Positions 25,648-35,100 of a DNA stretch of 64,000 nt are shown here, one piece after another. The stretch spans positions 29,251-93,250 of the IMG/VR virus record IMGVR_UViG_3300022821_000013; one strand, 5' to 3'. The position numbers were made by a program, and so were the translations under genes. How positions within the stretch are numbered: the stretch's first letter is position 1; every line of letters starts with the position of its first letter. The notes below the pieces were generated by a model that saw only the letters and a list, made by a program, of their open reading frames with translations, had not been told where the DNA came from and ran no database searches. This DNA comes from a virus.

Positions 25648-26770
25648 TCTCTACATCAGGTGCAGTCTTGTTAGTATAAGCCATAATATATCTATCAGCT
25701 ATCTTATCCTTTAGTTCATCTAATAGACCATTTTCACCAGTGAATATATCAGTAAAGTCTTTTTTCTGGAATCGAATCTCTTCACCAGAATTGGATTTGT
25801 AATCATAATAAGCTCCAGCCGATTTAACTATCTTATATGCTTTAGCTACTTTAAGAATAGAACCAACTTCATCAATACCAGACATAAAGTATAAATCAAA
25901 TAATTCTGTTTTTTCAGGTGGACCAAGTCTATTTTTCTTAATAGAAAACTTAACATTTTTACCTATCTTTTGTTCTAAACCATATTTATCAGTTTGTTTT
26001 AAAGTTCCAATTGTCTGTAACCTAACTTTTACTGATGAATGGAAGTCGATTGCTTTACCACCACTAGTTATATACTTATCTTGTCCTGGCATAGCACCTA
26101 TATTAACTCTAAGTTGGTTGGTAGCTATAAAAGTTATTACTTCTCTACCAAATACATTAGTTAGTTTACGCATAGCTTTAGATAATATAATTGGTTTTGA
26201 TGTTGCATATCCCTCTTTTCCAAATCCAGATGATAACTCTTCTGGTGTGGATGCCCCCATAACACTATCAAGTATTATAACAACTGGTATATCCTTGTCT
26301 CTAGATCTTATATCAACTATAACAGTTTCTATAATATCAAAAATAGTTTCTAAATCATCTTGTTCTATATGCAACCAATTTTTATTAAAATCAATACCAC
26401 ATACCTTACCAAAATATTCTGGTAAGAAAGAGTGTTCTGTATCTATATAGATAGCCATCCCACCCATTGCTTGTACCGACGCTAATATATGAGCTGATAA
26501 TAGAGTTTTACCTGATTGTTCTAATCCTGTAAGTTCTATTATTCTACCAGCTGGCATACCACCATATCTATTATTTGAAATTGCAAGATCAAGAATAAAA
26601 TTACCAGTTGATATATAATATGGAACAGTTCCACTATCTAAGAAGTCATCTGGTAGTTTGTACGCTACATCATAACCAAGTTTTTTACTGAACTTGGTGT
26701 TGAGACTGTCAGCTAATACGGATCCAAGATCTGGCATTTCCATAATTTCTTTTTCTTTCTTCTTTGCCAT
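25604..26770 (-). CDS. uvsX: RecA-like recombinase UvsX
   Basis: This 388-residue recombinase has Walker A GLEQSGKT (82-89), AIYIDTEHSF, Walker B VVIILDSVMG, and FIATNQLRVNIGAMPGQD (the L2/MAW-like region). It forms filaments on ssDNA and drives strand invasion for recombination-dependent replication in T4-like phages. The C-terminus is acidic (PDVENDETVSY). It lies between gene 32 and rnh in one transcription unit, 3 bases after gene 32. Confidence 0.95.
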   Translation of the reverse strand: MAKKKEKEIMEMPDLGSVLADSLNTKFSKKLGYDVAYKLPDDFLDSGTVPYYISTGNFILDLAISNNRYGGMPAGRIIELTGLEQSGKTLLSAHILASVQAMGGMAIYIDTEHSFLPEYFGKVCGIDFNKNWLHIEQDDLETIFDIIETVIVDIRSRDKDIPVVIILDSVMGASTPEELSSGFGKEGYATSKPIILSKAMRKLTNVFGREVITFIATNQLRVNIGAMPGQDKYITSGGKAIDFHSSVKVRLQTIGTLKQTDKYGLEQKIGKNVKFSIKKNRLGPPEKTELFDLYFMSGIDEVGSILKVAKAYKIVKSAGAYYDYKSNSGEEIRFQKKDFTDIFTGENGLLDELKDKIADRYIMAYTNKTAPDVENDETVSYQKGIDDD

Positions 26771-26773
26771 ATA

Positions 26774-27670
26774 TTACTTGTTCTTATTAAATAATGCCTT
26801 AAAATTAGCATTGTCTGTTTTAGGTTTTACATCTTCAGTTTTTGGTTTTGGTTCTTCGGTTTTTTCTTTGGTTGTAACCACAACTGGTTTTATAACTGGT
26901 TTCTCAACTTCTTCGATTTCTGTTTTTGGTTCTGGTTCAGATGTTACTTCTGAGTTATCAGATGTTTCCTCAGATAGATAACAATCTAATATTCTTAATA
27001 ACTCTGCTTCCGATTCATATTGAAAATTGTCTTTTAATGATGGTTGGTTCATTATTAATTCAATATCATCTTCCGTAAGTTGAGTCACTTTTTGTTTAAG
27101 TAATATAGTTGTTGTATTGTCACTATTCATTTTAACATTTAACGCATGCCCATTATCTGGATCTAAAATATCACCTAATTCATCTGGTTCAGCCAAAAAT
27201 GCACAAATCTGTTTGAATGTTCCGTATGGATAAGACCATAATTTTAACTCATTACCTGCACTTGTTTCATGTAAAACAAATGAGAAATATCTAGATTTTC
27301 CCTCTAATGGTTGTAAGAAGTTCTTAACTTGTTCATCATCTAAATTATCAGCATATTGAGTTCTTAATTCAAAGAACATAGTGATAATTGGATCTGGTTC
27401 TCCAAATGTCATAGGAGATACAATTTTCTTAAAGTTACCTTGAAAATAATCTTTTAATGGAAAATGTTGTTTAACCTCTATAATTGGGTATCCATTTTCA
27501 ACTGCAATTCCTATATCATTACCCTCTGTAAACGGAACTAATTTAACCGTTTGGCTTTTTTCTTTTGATGGTTTGAAGTAGCTAATTTTGTTCTTTTTAG
27601 AACCACCACCACTTAGTCTATTTCTGATCAATGCTGGATCAACATTGAATTTTAATCCTGGTGTACTCAT
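26774..27670 (-). CDS. 32: Single-stranded DNA-binding protein, gp32-like
   Basis: This 298-residue protein begins MSTPGLKFNVDPALIRNRL, the basic N-terminal cooperative-binding segment, then SYFKPSKEKSQTVKLVPFTE as in gp32 core domains. The C-terminal ~75 residues are acidic and Pro/Thr-rich (SEPEPKTEIEEVEKP), the usual protein-interaction tail, followed by a basic end (FKALFNKNK) that T4 gp32 lacks. The zinc-binding Cys/His set of T4 gp32 is absent. It coats ssDNA and coordinates polymerase, helicase and UvsX. Confidence 0.88.
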   Translation of the reverse strand: MSTPGLKFNVDPALIRNRLSGGGSKKNKISYFKPSKEKSQTVKLVPFTEGNDIGIAVENGYPIIEVKQHFPLKDYFQGNFKKIVSPMTFGEPDPIITMFFELRTQYADNLDDEQVKNFLQPLEGKSRYFSFVLHETSAGNELKLWSYPYGTFKQICAFLAEPDELGDILDPDNGHALNVKMNSDNTTTILLKQKVTQLTEDDIELIMNQPSLKDNFQYESEAELLRILDCYLSEETSDNSEVTSEPEPKTEIEEVEKPVIKPVVVTTKEKTEEPKPKTEDVKPKTDNANFKALFNKNK

Positions 27671-27685
27671 CGTAACGCCTTTATT

Positions 27686-28885
27686 TTAATTTAAAAAATA
27701 CAAATTTTGATAATCATTTCCAACTTTTATAGTTGTATTATAAATACAAGATATTAATTTATTTATATCATGTAATAAATCTTCACCATCATTTAAATCA
27801 TAATCAAATAAGAAACTATCATATGTATATAATATTAATTTTGTATTACTATATTGTAGTCTCTTTATTATATTATTCATTATAATCGCATTATGCTCTG
27901 ATTCAAATGATTGTATAAAATAATTAAATAGTTTCTTTGGTGTTGGGTTATCTATATATTCTATATAAATCTTTCGTTTAAAGAAAAATGTAGTTATATA
28001 TCCATCCATAACAAAGGAAGTATATAATTGTCTAATATATTTATTCATTTTATTTGTGAACGTGTTATCTATATCATGCTCACCGTATAAAATCTTAAAA
28101 TTTATTTTTTTTGATTGTTCATACTGTTCGTCAGTCAAAACATCAGTATTAAAATATTCAATTCCTAAATTATAATGTATATTGTCATTATAATCATAAT
28201 CATAGCCAATTAAATCTGATATTATCTTCATATGAAATGATACATAGTCAAATTGTATTAATTTACCATTATCAAATCTAGATTTGATTTTATTACGTTC
28301 TCCGTTCTTCTTAGATATAGCCATCAAATTCATATTATCAATTACATTACTAGGTCTTCCAGCAACGTTATAATATGTCATATTAGAATATATTATATCT
28401 TCATTATACAAAATACCACTATTATTTATATGATGTATAACGTTATTAATTGTATCATGATATTCTATAAAATCATTAGTTATATCATTAAATTTTATAT
28501 ATGATATAGCATCAAGTATCTTATTTTCTATAATATAAATCGGAATTAAATAATAACATTCATCACCATAAAATAACTTGTCTTTTTTGAATATATCATC
28601 TATACTCAATGTATTGGCATAATTATAATATACATATGTATTTAAATCTATAAAAATATTATTTACTTCTGATTTGTATTCATATTTAATAATATATTTA
28701 CATTTAAAATCTGAGATATTGAATTTAATATTATAATCTATGTGATTAACACCTATTAAATATATAGAACTATCATCTAAATTATATAAACATACAAACG
28801 CATTATCTATAAAAAAATACAATACAAATTTATCATGTAAATCGTTTATACAATTTACATATTCATCTTGACTACAAATTATCAT
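27686..28885 (-). CDS. Compact family-A DNA polymerase-like protein
   Basis: This 399-residue protein shows the order of family-A polymerase motifs: AGRPSN (175-180, as TGRLSS), LIQFDYVSFHMKII (motif A, D213), SKKINFKILYG (motif B, 258-268), NYFIQSFESEHN (321-332, as N.pIQG..AD) and ILYTYDSFLFD (motif C, D356). Both catalytic aspartates are present, but the usual HDE of motif C is YDS. Only about 230 residues are left for the palm/fingers, and no clear exonuclease motifs are visible in the N-terminal 170. The phage already has a family-B polymerase, so this may be a repair, primer or regulatory enzyme. It is co-transcribed with gene 32. It is rich in Ile, Tyr and Asn. Confidence 0.7.
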   Translation of the reverse strand: MIICSQDEYVNCINDLHDKFVLYFFIDNAFVCLYNLDDSSIYLIGVNHIDYNIKFNISDFKCKYIIKYEYKSEVNNIFIDLNTYVYYNYANTLSIDDIFKKDKLFYGDECYYLIPIYIIENKILDAISYIKFNDITNDFIEYHDTINNVIHHINNSGILYNEDIIYSNMTYYNVAGRPSNVIDNMNLMAISKKNGERNKIKSRFDNGKLIQFDYVSFHMKIISDLIGYDYDYNDNIHYNLGIEYFNTDVLTDEQYEQSKKINFKILYGEHDIDNTFTNKMNKYIRQLYTSFVMDGYITTFFFKRKIYIEYIDNPTPKKLFNYFIQSFESEHNAIIMNNIIKRLQYSNTKLILYTYDSFLFDYDLNDGEDLLHDINKLISCIYNTTIKVGNDYQNLYFLN

Positions 28886-29484
28886 TATCTATAAAATTGT
28901 AATAAATTACTTAAATATGATGTTATACCATTAAAATCAAGTTCTGTATTAATTAATACACGTTTATTGGTTTCATACACACCACTTTCCAATCTAACAC
29001 CATTAGAATTAAATTTATCATGTTTTATACCTGATATTTTCCATTTCAATGTAGTTAATTTATGAATTACACTATAAAAATTACTTGTATTATTATTCAA
29101 TATATTATAATCAGTTTCAGATATTTCAGATATTGGTGCTGATATATCGTTTCTGCGTTTCATAAAATATCTATTAATATATCCAATATTATAATCATCG
29201 TCATCTGGAAATGGTGAATATGGACTAATAGATATATTATCGTAATATGAATCAAACATACCATTACTAGCATTTCTATATTCAATTATAGAATTATCCA
29301 ATTGTGATAATAATTTAACGGATCTACCACCTATGTATGATGGTAATGAATATAGCTCACCAGTTACATATCTATGATACCAACCAATATATTCTTCGGT
29401 TGATGAATCATAAATTAATTCACCGCCTCTGGTATAAAGACCTTTTTCAATTTCATTGTCCGAGTAGGATAATCTGTTTCTCAT
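28885..29484 (-). CDS. Hypothetical protein, possibly virion-associated
   Basis: This 199-residue protein has the segment GLYTRGGELIYDSSTEEYIG followed by WYHRYVTGELY and SYIGGRSVKLL (residues 15-60). The pattern 'yT.GgEf....g.eYiG.YH...nG..y.G' recurs in uncharacterised proteins of T4-like phages of marine bacteria. The rest is Asn/Ser-rich. It is the first gene after a strong promoter (29519-29550) and overlaps the family-A polymerase-like gene by one base. Confidence 0.65.
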   Translation of the reverse strand: MRNRLSYSDNEIEKGLYTRGGELIYDSSTEEYIGWYHRYVTGELYSLPSYIGGRSVKLLSQLDNSIIEYRNASNGMFDSYYDNISISPYSPFPDDDDYNIGYINRYFMKRRNDISAPISEISETDYNILNNNTSNFYSVIHKLTTLKWKISGIKHDKFNSNGVRLESGVYETNKRVLINTELDFNGITSYLSNLLQFYR

Positions 29485-29518
29485 ATAATATTCATCTATT
29501 ATGTTAAATAATAATATA

Positions 29519-29550
29519 CAAACTTAACTAAAAGAAATTACATTACCAAA
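29519..29550 (-). promoter_or_regulatory. Bacteroidota-type promoter for the gene 32 / uvsX / rnh operon
   Basis: Minus strand TTTG (29547-29550), 20-base spacer, TAAGTTTG (29519-29526). It starts three bases after the stop of the structural gene at 29553, marking the border between late structural and DNA-metabolism genes. Confidence 0.88.
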
Positions 29551-29552
29551 TT

Positions 29553-31775
29553 TTATTTTTTGACAAGCATATTACCACGACATTGAGTTTCCAATGTTGT
29601 AGTCCAATCATGAGGTGTTATCTTATGATCAACTTTAGTAAGTATAAATATAACTTTTGCTTTACCGTCTTCATTGTAATATCTACTTGGCATACCATCC
29701 ACCTCAATTACATTGCCAAATCTAAATCCACTTATACCATCAATAGTTATAGTTAGTTCCAATGGATATATAGTTTGTGCTAAATATGAATTATATTGGT
29801 GTAATGTTGTGTTTTCTGGTGGAGTCTCTCTATATTCTTTAAGAGTATTATACAATCCAAGTATAGATGTGCGAGTAACACCAATTTTACCCATAATATG
29901 TTTTGCATGTCGTAAGAAATATAATGCTTTTTTACGTCTATTATTAATGTCATCTGCTAATTTTTTATCATCCTTAATTGCATCTGAGTATAAACTTCCC
30001 AATATAGCTCCAGATTCACCTGTTACATCGTTCATATTAAATCTACCTTCAACATACAATGCGTTTGCCATGGAATTCGGAACATTCAGATTAAAATTTA
30101 TAGATCTAACTATAGGTTTAGTATCATCGTGAGTGCTAAATCGCAATGGCTTCAATCCACCATGTTGTGTATAAGTAAAATTCAAATCAATTAGATTATA
30201 CCAAGAAATATATTTACCATTATCACCAATTATTTCTTCCATTATAAAACCAAGTTTATAAAGTCCACCTGATGCATATGATATTTTATCAAAAATTATA
30301 GTAAATAAATTAAAAATTGTTTTTTCCTGAGTATTATTTATATCTGATATTGATTCTAATATATCCAATACAAAATCAGTCGATATTAATATTTCACCTA
30401 AATTACAAAAATCAGGTGTATCAACCCTTTGGAATTGAGTATTAAATGTACCACCAGATTTGTCCTTACCTCTGTACATTCTAAAATACCCATTATCATA
30501 TCCAGCCGAACGACCCGGAACTTTATGTAATGGTTTATTTGGATGTAAGTTATAATGTGCAGAATTATATGTATCCGACTCATCTATACCACCGTTAAAA
30601 AATATAGTGTCTGGTATACAAGATACAACCTCTTTATCGTATATAGATATGCTCCTAACACCATAAGGAAATTTATATTGCTCTTCTAAATCTATTCTAT
30701 TACCATTTCCATTCTTCCAAGCACCATAATTAGCTGACATATATACACGTTTCTCATCTGGACCTATCCCGAATCTATCAGATCTAGCCGCAACTGCATT
30801 CGTATAATAATATATTAAATCCGAGAGTCCTATATAAACTGTCCATGTAGGAAGCAATGCTTCTGGATAAGATTCTAATGAATATAATTCATTATCCATA
30901 TTAACTGTATCATTTGATTTTGGTTTGGATTTTGGATATTTTATAGGTAATGATCTAGCTGCATATCTAAGTTCAGTATTATCTATAGTTTTGGTTTCAT
31001 TTGAACTTAGAAAATTACCACCCACATTACCTATATCAGCAATATCAATTATTATTTTTTCAGATAAACCCCTTGCATATGCAATTGTAATGTTAGTATC
31101 ACTTACTAATCTAGGGTGTTCACTTTGATTCATTTTAGCATCAACGACTTTAGATGATGCATTTGCTGATATACCTGATAGGAAATAACCTTCACCGACA
31201 GTTTGTAATTTTATAGACCAAGTTAGATCATCATTCATTTCCACATTAAAGTTATAAGTTATACCTTTATATGTATCTTGTGATGGGTCTAAATTTTTTT
31301 TATGTATTTTATTTGTAGTTGCTTTCTCAGAAGTTCTACCAACAGCCCAACCATATTTTATTTGTATATCACTACCTGGCTTTATAATGTCTTTCTCGAA
31401 CTTCTCTAGTTGATCTAACGTAAATACTCTAAAACTTATATCGGCTCTTTGTAACGCACCCCAAGTACCTTGATTTGATATAGTAACATCTTCTAATATA
31501 GGTTCTTTTGGTATAGGATAATCTGACTGATACATATCAATAAATCTATTATCATCACGACCAAAACCAAGTATAGGTTTATCACCTGGTTGTTTAGTTT
31601 TCTTATCTACATAGTAAACTTCACACCAAGATTGCTTTGCTGCTTCCCAATCAAATTTAGTACCATATACACCACGTGTATTATGACCATATATCCTAGA
31701 ACGTTCATTTATTTCAGCTCGGACATCTGGATGCACTTCATTGTATATCGGATTATAATCTATTTGTAATGCCAT
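29553..31775 (-). CDS. Baseplate hub-like structural protein
   Basis: This 740-residue protein contains ISNQGTWGALQRADISFRVF then FEKDIIKPGSDIQIKYGWAV (about residues 100-150), a pattern seen in large baseplate/hub proteins of T4-like phages. The C-terminus IFILTKVDHKITPHDWTTTL resembles the last domain of tail hub proteins. I infer a gp27-like role as the central hub that joins tube to spike, but assignment is by pattern and position. It overlaps the gp53-like gene by one base and is followed by a promoter for DNA-metabolism genes. Confidence 0.6.
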   Translation of the reverse strand: MALQIDYNPIYNEVHPDVRAEINERSRIYGHNTRGVYGTKFDWEAAKQSWCEVYYVDKKTKQPGDKPILGFGRDDNRFIDMYQSDYPIPKEPILEDVTISNQGTWGALQRADISFRVFTLDQLEKFEKDIIKPGSDIQIKYGWAVGRTSEKATTNKIHKKNLDPSQDTYKGITYNFNVEMNDDLTWSIKLQTVGEGYFLSGISANASSKVVDAKMNQSEHPRLVSDTNITIAYARGLSEKIIIDIADIGNVGGNFLSSNETKTIDNTELRYAARSLPIKYPKSKPKSNDTVNMDNELYSLESYPEALLPTWTVYIGLSDLIYYYTNAVAARSDRFGIGPDEKRVYMSANYGAWKNGNGNRIDLEEQYKFPYGVRSISIYDKEVVSCIPDTIFFNGGIDESDTYNSAHYNLHPNKPLHKVPGRSAGYDNGYFRMYRGKDKSGGTFNTQFQRVDTPDFCNLGEILISTDFVLDILESISDINNTQEKTIFNLFTIIFDKISYASGGLYKLGFIMEEIIGDNGKYISWYNLIDLNFTYTQHGGLKPLRFSTHDDTKPIVRSINFNLNVPNSMANALYVEGRFNMNDVTGESGAILGSLYSDAIKDDKKLADDINNRRKKALYFLRHAKHIMGKIGVTRTSILGLYNTLKEYRETPPENTTLHQYNSYLAQTIYPLELTITIDGISGFRFGNVIEVDGMPSRYYNEDGKAKVIFILTKVDHKITPHDWTTTLETQCRGNMLVKK

Positions 31776-32113
31776 TATCTATTCGCTTTGTTAAAGTTTC
31801 TAATTTTTTCAGATGGATTGCTATACTTAGGTGGTATTCTTAGTTTAGTGTTTGGTTCTAATGCATACGACGTTGGTAATAAACTATTAGCTAACGCAAT
31901 ATACCACCATAACGTAGTATCATTATAATACTCATCAGCTATCAAATCCAATCTATCACCGATTCTGGTGATTATATATATATCATTTAAACTTGACATT
32001 GGATATGGATATATATAATGATCTAATTTTCTTACATTTTTTAAATCAGTATCACCATGTCGTTTATAATCTATATTAACTATATCTGTATCATCATATC
32101 TTCTATTTGACAT
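31775..32113 (-). CDS. 53: Baseplate wedge protein gp53-like, LysM fold
   Basis: This 112-residue protein carries a LysM-like segment: YIITRIGDRLDLIADEYYND, then TTLWWYIALANSL and a final LEPNTKLRIPPKY (residues 47-100). T4 gp53 and related baseplate proteins show this 'GDrld.iA..yYgd..LWw.Ia..N....p..l..G..LriP' pattern, used to cement wedges around the hub rather than to bind peptidoglycan. It sits between the hub-like gene and the giant baseplate protein gene. Confidence 0.8.
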   Translation of the reverse strand: MSNRRYDDTDIVNIDYKRHGDTDLKNVRKLDHYIYPYPMSSLNDIYIITRIGDRLDLIADEYYNDTTLWWYIALANSLLPTSYALEPNTKLRIPPKYSNPSEKIRNFNKANR

Positions 32114-32122
32114 TTAATTACC

Positions 32123-35100
32123 TTAATTTACGGATTGATTTTCAGTTAAAATTCCAACTGTACCATTGTCCCATTTTGGATTTGATGGTAATACACCATC
32201 TTTATACATTGTAACTGTTACAACACGTTGACCTTTAGATTTTTCACCATAACCAACAGAACGCATATCACTACCAAATGCAATTGAAGCTAATATTTGA
32301 TTTGTTCTATTTGCATCACTAACACTACCACCAGCCTTAAAGTTAGATACGACTCCAGCCTTAATATTGGATGCTCGCCTAAATGATAATTTGTAATTAT
32401 ATTCATCTGGTCCGCTTGGTGATGCATGACCCTCTATATCAAATTTAGCTTTTGGATTTTTTAACTTCTGGTCTATTATATAATTAGTAACATTTATAAC
32501 CTCACTCGATTTTTTAGGTGTATCTACATTATCATCAAAATCAATATTAAATGTGTATATAACTGGTTCTGGTTTTTCTTCTTCCACAACTGGTTCTGGT
32601 TTTTCTTCTTCCACAACTGGTTCTGGTTTTTCTTCTTCCACAACTGGTTCTTCTGTATATACATCACCAACATAATCATAAATTCTACCCATTTTCCTAG
32701 GTTTGTAATTCCCAATTATAGTGTAATTCATATCAACCCTAACACCCATTGGTAATTCTAATATATCATTATCAGATGATTCTTGATATAAATTTTTTAT
32801 TTCCCAGTTATCTTCTCTAAATGTATATGTTAAATTAGTTATGAAACCTGGTACTTGCCAGTATAAATCACCTAATGTCAATCTTAATAGTGGCCCCCAC
32901 ATACGTTTATCTTTATATACAGGAGCTAACATAGAAGCTAAATAGTTTATTTTCTCATATATAACTTGCATTTCAACTCTGGAAAATGCATGCATATCAA
33001 AACTCAATGTCAAATTTCTATCATACGATTTATAAATATAAACTGGATCAGCTCTACCTATTAATCCATAAGAATCCCAATTAGCATTATGATTTTCAAC
33101 TACACTATTTAAGAATGCTCTCATTACGATAGCGTGATAACCTAAATTACTTTTGTGTTTTGGATCTGATTGTTCAGTTTGAATATCTATCGTATCATCA
33201 GATTCTTCTTTTGTATCACCAAATACAGATGGTTCTATATCTATCTCATTCTTATCTAATAACGTACCACGTGAATCATATTGCTTATCAAACATAAGCC
33301 CTGCACAAGTAATAAAGAATTTTATATAATCTCTTGATCCTTGATTGTATATCTCCGATGCATCTTGACTTAAAATATTTGATTTTTCACTTGCATCTAC
33401 AGTTTTAGAGAAGTCTCTAACCTTAATCATATTAATTTTATCTTCTCTATAAGTTCTCATTCTAGGATCAGACCTATCTATACCTGGTAATCCCTCTTGA
33501 CCCCAACCATATTTCATAATATTTGAATTGTCATAAGTGTTAACTATATTAGGATCGTAATTATAATTAAAGAACTTAGAATCTTTAGTATCTGTACTTG
33601 CTGATATGACATATCTATAGTCTTCTAATTCTTTTGGGTTATATGCTGGATCTCTATTATATCCAAAAAAATCATATCCTGTAGTTGCATATGCACCTAA
33701 TGATTGATCCATTGGTTTTAATCCATCTAAATATTTACCCTCTCGATTATAACTCTCTTCTAATAAATTATCAGTATTATTATGAGTCTTATTAGCTATA
33801 AACGTATTTATTAAATGATTATTGTGATCTACATCACCATATTTTAAAAATTTAGATATTAATGATTTATTTTTAGTTAACTCTTCAAATGGATCACCAT
33901 TATGCTCATCTAATAATTTAGTAGCTGTACTGTTAGGTACACGTGTTCCATTAGCAGATGAATAATATTGAAAGTAAGGTGAATAATATTGATATAATCT
34001 ACTATCTTCTGTTTCTGATATTGAATATCTACGTATTAACGTAGCTCCTATACCAAATATACTCTGTGCACCAGTAGATCTAGATGATATTTTATTTATA
34101 ATATCACCAACATACGAATCTTTTCCTGTTGCAATCCAAGTTATTAAATTTGATATTTTAGATAGAGTTTTATCATATACATCACTAGCATTTAAATATG
34201 AATCTCTAACTGAATAGTGGTGTGGGAATAATTCTTTTGTTAACATTAACAATCTATTATCTGTTCCTTGTTCACCTATAACTAATGACGTATCAACCTG
34301 TGATAGATTTTTACCTTGACTCGTCACATTCCTTTTATTTACTATATATTCGTAATTTTTATGCTTTTCAAATGGAAGTTCCAATCCATGCCTTTGAATT
34401 CTCATTCCACCTGAAGATAGAATAGTTGATAATGGATTGTATATCTGTGTTGATCTAATATTAAATATATTTTCTATCAAACCAAATCCATCCGATGGTG
34501 TCTCAACCGTAGAGTTCATCAATTGCATTCCAACTTGCCTAATAGTATTTAGTATTCCTTTTGCAGAACCCATATACTTTGTTATTCTATAAGCATGTGT
34601 CGCTGAACGGTCGATATACGGTGATAAACGTTCGTATAGGTAAGATTTGTCAAACCCATATCTATTTGGCTCACCATCAAGCTGAATACCACGTAGAATG
34701 TATGGTTGTTGCATCCAATCGTTTTGATGTGATGTATCTCTAAGATTAAACTTAGAATATTGTTCTTTTAGATTTTTATCCGAAAGTATAAAATCAGTTG
34801 ACTTTGGAATTTTGTAAGGTATAAATCCTTTACTGTATTTATTAGAGAACCAATCCACAGGAACCATATTATTCGCTTTCCAAACAAACTCTGATGTATC
34901 CATTATATATTCAGTTTGTTTGATAACATTAAATATAGTAAATCCAGTTGCATTAACATCAGCAAAGAAATTAACACTATTTGGAATCATACCTTTCCAT
35001 ACGAATATGGACGTGTCCATTATGTATTCGGTTATCAGTGGTGGTGCAAATAAAGTAAATCCAGTTGCATTTGTATTAGGGAACCAATTTACAGCTGGTA

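Noticed and set aside
32524-32715. Frame encoding repeated QLWKKKNQN on the minus strand
   Set aside because: It is an out-of-frame reading of the 27-base VVEEEKPEP repeat within the baseplate protein gene.
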